Part shown: one piece after another, positions 51,823 through 60,680 of the stretch | Layout: the number at the start of each line of letters is the position of its first letter | How positions within the stretch are numbered: position 1 is the stretch's first letter | The notes under the pieces: model-generated | Databases searched by the model: none | The model's input: the letters and a program-made list of their open reading frames with translations, nothing else | Told to the model about the DNA's origin: nothing | Assembly (NCBI RefSeq): GCF_016909075.1 | Contig: NZ_JAFBFC010000004.1 | Span: 310,001 to 374,000 of the forward strand | Direction of reading: 5' to 3' | Source: Priestia iocasae | Lineage (GTDB): Bacteria; Bacillota; Bacilli; Bacillales; Bacillaceae_H | DNA length: 64,000 bases | Program-made: the position numbers and the translations under genes

Positions 51823-54546
51823 TTACGCGTGTGTTTTTGACTCTAATTTATCACGAAGAACCATTTGTAGAATACCACCATGACGGTAGTAGTCAATTTC
51901 GACTTCGCTATCAAAACGAACGAGTACTTCAAACTCTGTTTTGTTACCAGTTTCATCAGTAGCAATTACTTTTACGTAATCACGAGGTTTCACAGCTTCA
52001 TCAATTTGTACTTCAATTGCTTCTTTACCTGTTAAACCAAGTGTTTCTGCACTTTCACCTTCTTTGAATTGAAGAGGTAACACACCCATTAACACAAGGT
52101 TTGAACGATGAATTCGCTCAAAGCTTTCAGCGATAACAGTTTTAATACCTAATAGGTTCGTACCTTTAGCTGCCCAGTCACGAGAACTTCCCATTCCGTA
52201 ATCTTTACCAGCTAAAATAGCAAGACCTGTTCCTTCTTCTTTGTACTTCATACATGCATCGTAAATGCTCATTACGCTATTTGTTGGCCAGTGAGTTGTC
52301 CAACCGCCTTCAGTTCCTGGTGCGATTTGGTTACGAATGCGAATATTTGCAAATGTACCACGCATCATCACTTCATGGTTACCACGACGAGAACCGTATG
52401 AATTGAAGTCTTTTGGCTCTACACCTTTTTCTTGAAGGTAAAGGCCTGCTGGTGCTGTTTTTGCAATTGAACCTGCTGGTGAAATATGGTCCGTTGTTAC
52501 TGAATCTCCAAATTTACCTACAACACGTAAACCAGCTAACGGTTTCACTTCGCCAGCTTCTGCAGCTAACCCTTCAAAGAATGGTGGGTTTTGAATGTAC
52601 GTTGATTCATGATCCCACGTATAAAGAGCTTCTTCACTTGTTTCGATTTCGTTCCAACGCTCATTGTCGTCGAACACACGATCATATTCTTTGCGGAACA
52701 AGTCTGGTGTAACAGTTGCTTTTACAACTTCTTTAATTTCGTCTTGTGACGGCCAGATGTCAGAGAAGAATACTTCGTTGCCATCTTTATCGATACCGAT
52801 TGGATCTGATTGAAGATCGATATCAACAGTACCTGCTAATGAGTACGCCACAACTAGTGGTGGAGATGCTAGGTAGTTACCTTTTACTAGTGGGTGGATA
52901 CGTCCTTCAAAGTTACGGTTACCAGACAATACAGACGTAACTAATAAATCGCTATCAGCAATTGCTGCTTCAATTTCGTCTTCTAATGGACCAGAGTTAC
53001 CGATACATGTTGTACAGCCGTATCCAACAATGTTAAAGCCAATTTGCTCTAAATACGGTAATAATCCAGATTCTTTTAAGTAACCTGTTACAACCTTTGA
53101 GCCAGGAGCCAATGATGTTTTTACGTATGATGGAACATCTAAACCTTTTTCAACCGCTTTTTTCGCAACTAATCCTGCACCGATTAAAACATAAGGGTTT
53201 GATGTGTTTGTACAGCTCGTAATCGCTGCGATAGCAATAGCCCCTGTTTTCATTGTTGTTTCTGAGCCATCTGCAAGTTTAAATGTAACTTCTTTATTAA
53301 TGTCTGTTGCATCAAGGCCAAATCCTTGGTTCCCCATAGGAGCCGCTAATGCTTTATTGAATTCACTCTTCATTTGAGAAAGAGGAATTAAATCTTGTGG
53401 ACGCTTTGGACCAGAAAGATTCGCTTCAATTTCATCTAAGTTAATTTCTACTACATCTGTGAAAATAGGATCTTGTGCATCAGCTGTGTAGAATAAACCA
53501 TTTGCTTTTGAGTACTCTTCTACGACTTTAATACCTTCTTCATCACGACCTGTTAGGCGCATATACTCTAACGCTTCTCCATCAACTGGGAAGAAACCAC
53601 ATGTTGCACCGTATTCAGGAGCCATATTTGCAATCGTTGCACGATCAGCTAAAGGTAATTGAGCAACACCAGGACCGAAGAACTCAACAAATTTACCAAC
53701 CACACCTTTTTGACGCAACACTTGTGTCACTTTTAAGGCTAAGTCAGTTGCCGTTGTGCCATTAGGTAATTCACCTGTTAGTTTGACACCAATTACTTCT
53801 GGAACTGGGAAGTAAGATGGTTGACCAAGCATACCTGCTTCAGCTTCAATACCACCTACACCCCAACCTAATACACCGATACCATTAATCATTGTTGTAT
53901 GTGAATCTGTACCAACAAGTGTATCTGGGAATGTTACGTATTCTCCGTTTTCTTCTTCTACTGCATGCACAACGTTCGCTAAGTACTCTAAGTTTACTTG
54001 GTGAACGATACCTGTTGCAGGAGGAACTGCACGATAGTTATTAAATGATTTTTGTGCCCAGCTTAAGAACTTGTAACGTTCAGTATTACGCTCGAACTCA
54101 AGATCCATGTTAACACGTAATGAATCCATTGTACCGGCTTTATCAACTTGAACAGAGTGGTCAATAACAAGATCTACTGGGATTTCAGGGTTAATTTTAT
54201 CTGGGTCTCCACCCATGTCAGCCATCGCTTTACGAAGGGATGCTAAGTCTACAACAGCTGGAACACCAGTGAAGTCTTGAAGGATAACGCGAGATGGTTT
54301 GAAAGGTACATCAATTTCTTGAACTTCGTTTGTTCCCCATTTAGCTAGGTTCTCAACGTGCTCTTTTTTAATAACACGACCGTCTACTTGACGAAGAACA
54401 GACTCTAATAATACCTTTACTGAATATGGAAGTTTTGACACAACACCTACACCAGCTTCTTCTAGAGCTTGTAAGCGGTAATAATTATATGTTTTACCAT
54501 TAACTTGGAATGACGAACGAGCGTTAAAAACGTCTTTTTTAGTCAT
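51823..54546 (-). CDS. citB: aconitate hydratase
   Basis: 907 residues, aconitase A type. Fe-S ligands: Cys of [11 protein letters not shown], and Cys-x2-Cys in [13 protein letters not shown]. Also [26 protein letters not shown] and the swivel-domain motif [12 protein letters not shown]. Isomerises citrate to isocitrate in the TCA cycle and doubles as an RNA-binding protein in relatives. An inverted-repeat pair lies in the promoter/leader. Confidence 0.97.
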   Translation of the reverse strand: MTKKDVFNARSSFQVNGKTYNYYRLQALEEAGVGVVSKLPYSVKVLLESVLRQVDGRVIKKEHVENLAKWGTNEVQEIDVPFKPSRVILQDFTGVPAVVDLASLRKAMADMGGDPDKINPEIPVDLVIDHSVQVDKAGTMDSLRVNMDLEFERNTERYKFLSWAQKSFNNYRAVPPATGIVHQVNLEYLANVVHAVEEENGEYVTFPDTLVGTDSHTTMINGIGVLGWGVGGIEAEAGMLGQPSYFPVPEVIGVKLTGELPNGTTATDLALKVTQVLRQKGVVGKFVEFFGPGVAQLPLADRATIANMAPEYGATCGFFPVDGEALEYMRLTGRDEEGIKVVEEYSKANGLFYTADAQDPIFTDVVEINLDEIEANLSGPKRPQDLIPLSQMKSEFNKALAAPMGNQGFGLDATDINKEVTFKLADGSETTMKTGAIAIAAITSCTNTSNPYVLIGAGLVAKKAVEKGLDVPSYVKTSLAPGSKVVTGYLKESGLLPYLEQIGFNIVGYGCTTCIGNSGPLEDEIEAAIADSDLLVTSVLSGNRNFEGRIHPLVKGNYLASPPLVVAYSLAGTVDIDLQSDPIGIDKDGNEVFFSDIWPSQDEIKEVVKATVTPDLFRKEYDRVFDDNERWNEIETSEEALYTWDHESTYIQNPPFFEGLAAEAGEVKPLAGLRVVGKFGDSVTTDHISPAGSIAKTAPAGLYLQEKGVEPKDFNSYGSRRGNHEVMMRGTFANIRIRNQIAPGTEGGWTTHWPTNSVMSIYDACMKYKEEGTGLAILAGKDYGMGSSRDWAAKGTNLLGIKTVIAESFERIHRSNLVLMGVLPLQFKEGESAETLGLTGKEAIEVQIDEAVKPRDYVKVIATDETGNKTEFEVLVRFDSEVEIDYYRHGGILQMVLRDKLESKTHA

Positions 54547-54565
54547 TGTCCTACCCCCTTAAAAT

Positions 54566-54644
54566 ACTTATGTATAACAATTTGTAAAATCCCATCCTAA
54601 TAATTCCCTTCGCCATCTATCTTAATATAATGTTATACATAAGT
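54566..54644 (-). promoter_or_regulatory. paired 14-bp inverted repeat in the citB leader
   Basis: ACTTATGTATAACA (54566-54579) and its exact complement TGTTATACATAAGT (54631-54644), 51 bp apart. Each arm contains a TTAT-N2-ATAA unit. It spans the promoter region and 5' leader of citB, and fits either two sites for a LysR-type regulator such as CcpC or a stem in the leader RNA. Confidence 0.6.
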
Positions 54645-54722
54645 AAATAAAAAGAATGTTATTAATTGCTATAAGTTTTTCTTATTGATAATGAAGAAAT
54701 CATAATGTATTTTCTAATAATT

Positions 54723-54741
54723 CATAATGATAGTCATTTTA
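54723..54741. promoter_or_regulatory. weak Fur-box-like site
   Basis: CATAATGATAGTCATTTTA matches the 19-bp Fur consensus at 15 of 19 positions. About 180 bp before citB. Plausible but may be chance in AT-rich DNA. Confidence 0.3.
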
Positions 54742-54993
54742 TTTATATTTAGAAGGTTCATTTAGATAGCGATTTCACAGGCTTTTCTCATTTAGAAAAG
54801 ACATCAAGACACAAAGCAGTCTCTCTCTTACATGACTCAATCTTTAGCGAAATGGTTTCATTCATTCTCAATTACCGAATCTTCTTTCGCTACCTCTTAG
54901 ATAACACAACTCGATAGTCTGTACCCTTCTTTATTATGTATGTCTCATAAAGAGATGTGTTTTGCACACATTAATAATAGGGAGGTGATGACG
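54742..54993. other. intergenic region upstream of sspO
   Basis: AT-rich and without an ORF of note. It should hold the forespore promoter of sspO; CATTAAT at 54969-54975 resembles a SigG -10 but the -35 is poor. Confidence 0.4.
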
Positions 54994-55143
54994 ATGGCAA
55001 AGCGCAAATCTAATCATATTATTCCTGGTGCGAACGCAGCAGCCGGACAAGGTAAAGGCACTGGTTATAATGAGGAATTTTCAAACGAGCCCTTAACAGA
55101 ACAACAGAAACAAAACAATAAAAAGCGTAAGAAAAATCAATAA
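54994..55143 (+). CDS. sspO: small acid-soluble spore protein O
   Basis: 49 residues [20 protein letters not shown] followed by a charged tail. The Bacillus SspO (CotK) family. ATG 54994 with GGAGGTGAT upstream; an ATG six bases earlier is too close to the SD. Confidence 0.92.
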   Translation: MAKRKSNHIIPGANAAAGQGKGTGYNEEFSNEPLTEQQKQNNKKRKKNQ

Positions 55144-55186
55144 CAGCTAGAGCATTTTGTTATGACTGCTTTATTACGCATTAACT

Positions 55187-55232
55187 AAAAAACTCCCCCT
55201 GAGACCACATCAGTCATCAGGAGGAGTTTTTT
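55187..55232. terminator. bidirectional intrinsic terminator
   Basis: AAAAAACTCCCCCTGA paired with TCAGGAGGAGTTTTTT (one mismatch), between convergent sspO and the small helical gene; it includes the last base of the latter. Confidence 0.85.
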
Positions 55233-55494
55233 AGTCTTGGTTAACTTCGTCTACAATCGCTTGTAAGTCTTGTTGGAATTGAGTTAATTTAGTGTGCTGC
55301 GTTTCAGTAGCATTTTCTAATGCATTTTGTATTTGTTGATATGTTTCATTAATTTCTTCTTTTAGCAACTTTAATTCGTGACCGTATGACGCATCGTGCT
55401 TGACGATTTGTGATTGAGCATACGCATCCATTGCTTGTTTATGTCCTTGTTCAGCTGCTTGGAATGATTGTTGTTTATCTTTATGATATGGCAT
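55231..55494 (-). CDS. small helical protein of unknown function
   Basis: 87 residues, Gln-rich, predicted coiled coil from about residue 35 to the end, with the opening MPYHKDKQQSFQAAEQGHKQ. Similar in style to short DUF2524 (YtzC)-like proteins, but not firmly assigned. SD GGAGGC. Located among spore-protein genes. Confidence 0.7.
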   Translation of the reverse strand: MPYHKDKQQSFQAAEQGHKQAMDAYAQSQIVKHDASYGHELKLLKEEINETYQQIQNALENATETQHTKLTQFQQDLQAIVDEVNQD

Positions 55495-55622
55495 AGCTAA
55501 CAGCCTCCTTCATCTACATTCTTTTTGTAGTTTGTTATTTCTTATCTCTTTTTATACGAGAACTTTCAGAGAATAAAACAGCCATTATTGCTTCATTCTA
55601 ATACGTAAAGGGGTGAGTAACT

Positions 55623-55766
55623 ATGAACAAAAACGATAGCAAAGACATGCGTAAAAATGCACCTAAAGGTGATAATCCGGGTCAGCCAGCACCATTAAGC
55701 GGCTCTCATAAAGTGAAAAACAGAAATCATACACGTCAAAAGCAACATAGCGGTCACGATATGTAA
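55623..55766 (+). CDS. sspP: small acid-soluble spore protein P
   Basis: 47 residues, [19 protein letters not shown] then [19 protein letters not shown]: the SspP (CotL) family. SD AAAGGGG. In B. subtilis sspP and sspO form an operon; here a convergent small gene is inserted between them. Confidence 0.92.
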   Translation: MNKNDSKDMRKNAPKGDNPGQPAPLSGSHKVKNRNHTRQKQHSGHDM

Positions 55767-55828
55767 AACCGCGTACAAATCAATTGATGTTAAGTGGATT
55801 AACAGACGCTCTACTTTAACATTAATCA

Positions 55829-55874
55829 CAACATCCCTTGCCTCTTTGTTAGATTTTGAAGGCAGGGGATGTTG
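55829..55874. repeat. CAACATCCCTTGCC hairpin, copy C
   Basis: CAACATCCCTTGCC (55829-55842) pairs with GGCAGGGGATGTTG (55861-55874, one G-U pair), with loop CTCTTTG... as in copy A. It lies between convergent sspP and the 47-codon gene and is followed by a T-rich run on the plus strand. Confidence 0.8.
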
Positions 55875-55881
55875 TTTCAAC

Positions 55882-56025
55882 TTATTTTTTCTCTTTTTCA
55901 CGACTTCTCATTACTTCTAGCTCCGGATTTTCGCTTTCACGTTTAGCGTTCGTAATTGGAAAAACTGCTGTTCCTGTTAAAATCTCAGCGGCAAGTCCTT
56001 CATCATTTACCTCTTTGTCTTTCAA
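55882..56025 (-). CDS. 47-residue protein of unknown function
   Basis: Reads MKDKEVNDEGLAAEILTGTA then VFPITNAKRESENPELEVMR and a lysine-rich end. TTG start 9 bases after AAGGAGG; an ATG nine bases earlier abuts the SD. Highly charged. Hairpin copy C follows its stop. Not recognised. Confidence 0.55.
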   Translation of the reverse strand: MKDKEVNDEGLAAEILTGTAVFPITNAKRESENPELEVMRSREKEKK

Positions 56026-56174
56026 CCTCTTCATCCTCCTTTTTCACGTTTTCTCTTCCTGCTTAACATAAACAAAACCTCCTTATTTTACTCACAACTT
56101 GTCTGTTTCTATTCACTTCGCTGCAAGCATATGCATAGAATATAATGAATGCTTTTACAGATGGAGGAAGTGAT

Positions 56175-56618
56175 AAAATGACAGATAAGCGTCTTCCAGC
56201 AGATCCAAACACGTTGCAAAGCTTTAAAGACTTAATGGAGCTTATTCTTTCAAATCCTTTTATGAGTTATCTTGATTATGACTCGCTGCGTATTGATTTG
56301 TTTGAAACAGAACAAGCTTATATTGTGGAGGCAGAACTAATTGGCTATAACATAAAAGATATTCAAGTCGAGGTTTTCAATCAGAATCTTCTATTAAAAG
56401 CAAAAAAACATGTTGAAAAGCAAATAAAAGATGAGCAATCACAAATTTTCCGCAGCGAACGGACGGAAGAAAAAATTGAACGATTAGTAGACTTTCCTTT
56501 TAACTTGCATCACCGCATAATAAGCGCAACATTTGAACAGAACATACTAGAAGTGACTATCCAAAAAGAAGGTACGGTTTCAGAAGCGGTTTCAATTATT
56601 CCCATTGAAGTAAAATAG
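56175..56618 (+). CDS. cotM: Hsp20-type spore coat protein CotM
   Basis: 147 residues with a small heat-shock alpha-crystallin core: LRIDLFETEQAYIVEAELIGY, then FPFNLHHRIISATFEQNILEVTIQ. It resembles B. subtilis CotM in wording and in position next to sspP/sspO/citB. A second possibility is a general Hsp20. ATG 56175 with GGAGG. Confidence 0.8.
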   Translation, partial: KMTDKRLPADPNTLQSFKDLMELILSNPFMSYLDYDSLRIDLFETEQAYIVEAELIGYNIKDIQVEVFNQNLLLKAKKHVEKQIKDEQSQIFRSERTEEKIERLVDFPFNLHHRIISATFEQNILEVTIQKEGTVSEAVSIIPIEVK

Positions 56619-56629
56619 CGTGTTGTAGA

Positions 56630-56660
56630 CCATGCATAAATTCTTGCATGGCTGTTTTAT
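56630..56660 (+). terminator. intrinsic terminator of cotM
   Basis: CCATGCA (56630-56636) with TGCATGG (56645-56651), followed by CTGTTTTATTTTTG. Confidence 0.7.
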
Positions 56661-56699
56661 TTTTGTTTTGACTTAATGAGCATGCTGTATTTTTCTTTT

Positions 56700-56720
56700 A
56701 TTATTTAGCACATAGTTTTT
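56700..56720 (+). repeat. 21-bp direct repeat, left copy
   Basis: ATTATTTAGCACATAG followed by TTTTT; identical to 58027-58047. The pair brackets the M42 peptidase gene. Confidence 0.8.
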
Positions 56721-56771
56721 CTTGATAATTTAAATTTAATTTGATTTAAATGCTATTGAATAACACGTAGC

Positions 56772-56819
56772 AAAATAGCCTGCTTATCCACTCAAGTGAA
56801 TGGGTAAGCAGGCTATTTT
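56772..56819 (-). terminator. intrinsic terminator of the M42 gene
   Basis: AAAATAGCCTGCTTATCCA (56772-56790) pairs with TGGGTAAGCAGGCTATTTT (56801-56819); one G-U pair. Confidence 0.9.
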
Positions 56820-56852
56820 ATGGTCGTTTTTAAATAAAGTCATTCTTTTTTC

Positions 56853-57908
56853 TCATTGGATAAACGATTTATATGTTTCTTCATCTAATTTTTTAATAAT
56901 AGCGGTTAATAGTTTTACGCCGTTTTCTAAATCTTGTTTACTAACCATTGATGTATGACTATGAATGTATCGTGTTGCAGCACCAATCACAATGGTTGGT
57001 ACACCTTGTTTGTGAAGATGGAACTTTCCTCCGTCTGTTCCGCCTCCAAGCATGACATCAACTTGGTATGGAATGTTATTTTCTTCAGCTGTTTCAATGA
57101 CGAAGTTACGAAGCTTAATATTTGGAATCATTGATGAATCTAAAAATGTAATCAATGGTCCATGTCCAAGCTTTGCTTTATTTGGGTTCGCATTTGGTGC
57201 ATCTTCCGCTACTCCTACATCTAATGCAAATGCTACATCCGGATCGACCAAATATGGAGATGTTGTGGCACCTCTTAATCCAACCTCTTCTTGTACTGTC
57301 GCACCTGAGTAAACTGTATTTGGATGATCTTGTTCTTTTAGGGCTTTTAACACTTCAATCGCTAGCCAACATCCTATTCGATTATCAATTGCTTTTGCTA
57401 GCACTGTATCATTATCTGGCATCATTTCAAATGGACAAATGGGAACAATAGGATCTCCTACTTTAATTCCCCAGCTTTTCACTTGTTCCTTACTTTTTGC
57501 CCCTACATCAATAAACATTTCACGCATTGGGTACACTGTATTACGTTCCTCAGGCTGAAGAATATGAGGAGGCTTTGATCCAACAACCCCTGTAAATTGT
57601 TTTTTTTCTGTAATAATGGTTAGCCGCTGTGAAAGTAACACTTGTGACCACCACCCTCCTAGTGGTACAAATCGAAGATAACCTTCTTTTGTAATTTCAC
57701 TAACCATAAACCCTACTTCATCCATATGACCTGCAAGCATCACTTTTACTTGACTCGAGCTGCCCTCTTTTTTACCAAAAATGCTACCAAGGCGGTCTGT
57801 TAAAATATCAGCACCTGTTTTTTGAAGTTCTTCTTGCATAATTTGACGAATTTTATATTCGAACCCTGGTGCTCCGTGTTCATCTGTTAAGCGCTTTAAT
57901 AATTCCAT
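56853..57908 (-). CDS. M42-family aminopeptidase (YsdC/FrvX-like)
   Basis: 351 residues from ATG 57908. Metal ligands in AGHMDEVGFM, DNRIGCW and QEEVGLRGA (catalytic Glu), LDVGVAEDAP and a late IHSHTS. Dinuclear-metal glutamyl/general aminopeptidase forming tetrahedral particles. Cytosolic. It sits alone between two identical 21-bp repeats. Confidence 0.9.
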   Translation of the reverse strand: MELLKRLTDEHGAPGFEYKIRQIMQEELQKTGADILTDRLGSIFGKKEGSSSQVKVMLAGHMDEVGFMVSEITKEGYLRFVPLGGWWSQVLLSQRLTIITEKKQFTGVVGSKPPHILQPEERNTVYPMREMFIDVGAKSKEQVKSWGIKVGDPIVPICPFEMMPDNDTVLAKAIDNRIGCWLAIEVLKALKEQDHPNTVYSGATVQEEVGLRGATTSPYLVDPDVAFALDVGVAEDAPNANPNKAKLGHGPLITFLDSSMIPNIKLRNFVIETAEENNIPYQVDVMLGGGTDGGKFHLHKQGVPTIVIGAATRYIHSHTSMVSKQDLENGVKLLTAIIKKLDEETYKSFIQ

Positions 57909-58026
57909 TTCTTTCACCATCCTATTAGTATGTACCTTTAGTTAGGATGGAAAAGGAAAGAAAAAACTATACATGTATGAGTAAATCTTATCCACTCTCT
58001 AAAGAAGCAAACGGCTTTTCTTATTG

Positions 58027-58047
58027 ATTATTTAGCACATAGTTTTT
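58027..58047 (+). repeat. 21-bp direct repeat, right copy
   Basis: Identical to 56700-56720. About 80 bp before the ku start codon, so it might also overlap the ku promoter. Confidence 0.8.
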
Positions 58048-58127
58048 TTAAAATAATGCCAGATTTTTAGGATGATTTGTTCCATGTTTTCTCACACTAT
58101 AAAAAAAGAAAGGACAGGTGAAATGGA

Positions 58128-58955
58128 ATGTTACACACTATTTGGAAAGGAACTTTATCATTCGGCACGATTGTTGTACCTATTCGTCTGCATGGAGCGG
58201 TTGAAGAGAAAGGGATAAAGCTGCGTCAACTTCATAAAGAATGCTATACACCTATTAAACATGAAAAAACTTGTCCGAAATGTGAAAAAGAAGTTGGTTC
58301 TGATGAGATTATAAAAGGATACGAAACCGTAACCGGTCAATTTGTTCCTATTACGGAAGAAGAGTTAGATGGTTTGAAAAAACCATTTCGCGAAGACAAA
58401 GATATTCAATTTTCACATGTTGTAGATGTGAAAGAAATCGACCCCATTTACTTTGATAAAACGTACTTTATATCTCCTACAGAAACTAGTCAAAACGTAT
58501 ATGCGTTATTACAACTAGCACTTCAACAAACGAATAAAGGTGGAATGACGCAAGTCTTTCTTTATTCGAAGCAACAGCTAGCCATCGTTCGTTCTTATGA
58601 ACATGTACTAGTGCTACAAACTCTTCATTATGGAGATGAAATTCGTCCACTTCATGAAATTCCTGATGTTTCTCAAGAAAGCTTTGTAAATGAAAAAGAC
58701 CTTCAAATCGCCATGCATTTAATGGATCAACTTTCAATTTCATTTGAAGCTGATACCTATAAAGATCAGTTTACAAGCACATTGCAAACCTATATTGAAC
58801 AAAAGATGGTTAAAGGTGATGTTGTGTCTTCCGATACCACTGAACCACATGGAGACATTCGACATTTAATGGATGTATTAAAAACTAGTTTAGAAAGTAA
58901 TAAAACAACCAAAATGACGACCACTCACAAACAAACACAAGCTGAAAGCAGTTAA
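58128..58955 (+). CDS. ku: non-homologous end joining protein Ku
   Basis: 275 residues. HTIWKGTLSFGTIVVPIRLH is the standard bacterial Ku start; then CPKCEKEV and YFISPTET with the DNA-encircling barrel region. A C-terminal tail of about 30 residues is Thr/Lys-rich. Binds DNA ends and recruits LigD. No ligD is present in the window. SD AGGTG; in relatives ku is a forespore gene. Confidence 0.94.
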   Translation: MLHTIWKGTLSFGTIVVPIRLHGAVEEKGIKLRQLHKECYTPIKHEKTCPKCEKEVGSDEIIKGYETVTGQFVPITEEELDGLKKPFREDKDIQFSHVVDVKEIDPIYFDKTYFISPTETSQNVYALLQLALQQTNKGGMTQVFLYSKQQLAIVRSYEHVLVLQTLHYGDEIRPLHEIPDVSQESFVNEKDLQIAMHLMDQLSISFEADTYKDQFTSTLQTYIEQKMVKGDVVSSDTTEPHGDIRHLMDVLKTSLESNKTTKMTTTHKQTQAESS

Positions 58956-58960
58956 CAGAA

Positions 58961-58999
58961 AAGCCCATCCCAATTTACGTACCTTTGTGAGATGGGTTC
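58961..58999 (+). terminator. probable terminator of ku
   Basis: AGCCCATC (58962-58969) with GATGGGTT (58991-58998), followed by CTTTTAG. Confidence 0.6.
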
Positions 59000-59021
59000 T
59001 TTTAGATTATCGTGACTGATA

Positions 59022-59807
59022 TCATTGTTTTTCAAGCGTGTATTCATGTTCTCCACTCTGCTCTTTCTTGTTTAAAAGCTGAAAAACAAATCCTATTACA
59101 ATTTGGTTAAACAATTGCCAATGCTTTGATGGGATTTGGTGAAATGCTCCTTTTACAATAGCAGCTTGATAGGGAGTGTGTTGCTTGTAAATGCTCATGT
59201 ATTTATTAAGATAATCAGCTTTTGATCCATAGATGAGCAGCAGTGGTGCCCTTAACTCGTGAAGTCTGTCCACACAATTATATCGATAAGCCTCTTCATA
59301 AAGGCGATACCATGTATATGGATCATTTTTGTGCAAGTGTTCATCTAGTTCCTTTCGAACATGAGGATCTTTCATATGACTTATTGCAAGTACTTTACGA
59401 ACAATGGGTAAATAACGTTTTGTTGCATAAATACCGAGTGCAAATTCTGCTTTTAGTAATTTAGTTGTCACCACTGGAAAGCCTCCTGATAAAATGAGGG
59501 CTCGAGTACGATGAGGATAATTCAGCGCAAATTCTTGAGCAATGGTTCCCCCTGCTGAATATCCACAAACGATGACGTCATTTAATCCTAACTCTGTTAC
59601 AACTTTAAAGATTTGCTCAGCGAAATAAGGAATTGATACATCCATAGGTATCGAACTATCACCATGACCAGGTAAATCAATCAAAATGACTTTCATATGC
59701 GATGAAAGCTGCTTTTGATAATGAAATACTTTACGTCCCATGCCAGGTGGATGAATAAATAAAATTGGTTGCCCTTCTTCACCGTATATTTCATATGCAA
59801 TATGCAA
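59022..59807 (-). CDS. alpha/beta-hydrolase
   Basis: 261 residues, TTG start 5-6 bases after GAGGTGAT. Oxyanion HPPGMG, nucleophile in VCGYSAGGTIAQ (about residue 85), acid in YGSKADYLN, His in GAFHQIPSKHW. Esterase or lactonase-like enzyme with unknown substrate. Monocistronic. Confidence 0.88.
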   Translation of the reverse strand: MHIAYEIYGEEGQPILFIHPPGMGRKVFHYQKQLSSHMKVILIDLPGHGDSSIPMDVSIPYFAEQIFKVVTELGLNDVIVCGYSAGGTIAQEFALNYPHRTRALILSGGFPVVTTKLLKAEFALGIYATKRYLPIVRKVLAISHMKDPHVRKELDEHLHKNDPYTWYRLYEEAYRYNCVDRLHELRAPLLLIYGSKADYLNKYMSIYKQHTPYQAAIVKGAFHQIPSKHWQLFNQIVIGFVFQLLNKKEQSGEHEYTLEKQ

Positions 59808-59878
59808 TCTATATCACCTCAATGTCTTCTAGGTTCTATCTCTATCGTCTCACTGAGGGAATTGATTTATACGAAAAA

Positions 59879-59922
59879 AAGCTGTTTCCACAGGACTAAA
59901 AATAGTCCATTGAAAACAGCTT
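59879..59922 (-). terminator. intrinsic terminator
   Basis: AAGCTGTTTCCA pairs with TGAAAACAGCTT (one mismatch) with an inner GGACTA/TAGTCC stem, and is followed in the minus direction by TTTTT; ends the small secreted-protein gene. Confidence 0.8.
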
Positions 59923-59963
59923 ATTACACCCTTACCTATTGCAGTTTCAAAATGACTTTCCCA

Positions 59964-60368
59964 TTAAGAACCATTAATTTCAAAAGCCTCTTCACCTTTT
60001 GCTACAATATCACCATATGAACGTGGAAGTTCAATGTATTGTGCAACTTGGTTGTTCTCAACAAAAACGATTAGATTGACATCATCACGACGATCAATAC
60101 CTGTTGACTTAGCCCCGAGCCATGTAAAACCTAACTGGTTGTTTACTTCTTTGATGGAGGTGTATGGTGTAAAAACATAAACCTTGTCCCATTTGAAGTC
60201 AAACAATTCTTCAAAGTTCACTTTAATTTCATTGTTCACTAGTTGTTGTTCTTCAATTTTTGAGATTAGCATTTGTTGTAATTCAGCTTGATTTTGCTTA
60301 CTATACGATCGGTCAATAAAAAAAATAGATAGTAGCGCTACAAGTGTAAAAATTAAAAGCTTTTTCAT
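59964..60368 (-). CDS. small exported protein of unknown function
   Basis: 134 residues from ATG 60368 with AGGAGG 9 bases upstream. N-terminal signal peptide or anchor MKKLLIFTLVALLSIFFID, then a soluble domain with WDKVYVFTPYTS and RRDDVNLIVFVENNQV. Not recognised. It is divergent from the small RNA and has its own terminator. Confidence 0.75.
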   Translation of the reverse strand: MKKLLIFTLVALLSIFFIDRSYSKQNQAELQQMLISKIEEQQLVNNEIKVNFEELFDFKWDKVYVFTPYTSIKEVNNQLGFTWLGAKSTGIDRRDDVNLIVFVENNQVAQYIELPRSYGDIVAKGEEAFEINGS

Positions 60369-60532
60369 GCAAAAAATCCTCCTGCAATTCATTACATTCA
60401 TTCTCGTTGGATTTTATGTTGTTAGTGTTATTATCTATCATTCTACTAATTTTGACAAGTTTTGATTCACTTCTACTCACTTTTCTACCTTATCGTGATT
60501 TTACATACATGTCCGCAAAAAGCATACACATG

Positions 60533-60561
60533 TTGTAGAATTGTAAAAAATGACGTATACT
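60533..60561 (+). promoter_or_regulatory. SigA promoter of the small RNA
   Basis: -35 TTGTAG (60533-60538), 17-bp spacer, -10 TATACT (60556-60561). Confidence 0.7.
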
Positions 60562-60567
60562 AGTGAT

Positions 60568-60680
60568 TAACCACTGCCCTATTCCAACAACTTTTTTGCG
60601 ATCGTTGCGGGACACTTAACCAGACCGGATGGATAGGGCGGTGGCCAAAGGCGCTAGGACGTTTGTTCTGGCGCTTTTTA
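60568..60680 (+). ncRNA. unassigned structured small RNA, about 110 nt
   Basis: A promoter, a structured body and a terminator occur in order with no ORF. Body: CCACTGCCCTAT-T-CC (60571-60585) pairs with GGATAGGGCGGTGG (60631-60644), 14 pairs with one U-G and one bulged U, closing a 45-nt interior with CAAC/GTTG pairing (60588-60591 with 60604-60607) and the GC-rich strand GCGGGACACTTAACC. Terminator stem 60651-60659 with 60666-60674 then TTTTT. I checked it mentally against SRP, 6S, T-box and common riboswitch cores and found no match. It converges on the McrC-like gene, whose stop codon overlaps the T-tract. Confidence 0.6.

Noticed and set aside
54940..54993. Longer start for sspO
   Set aside because: The upstream extension lacks an SD and is absent from the SspO family; ATG 54994 has an ideal SD.
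55695..55901. Minus-strand ORF of 68 codons
   Set aside because: Antisense to sspP and crossing a palindromic hairpin; no SD and unusual codon use.
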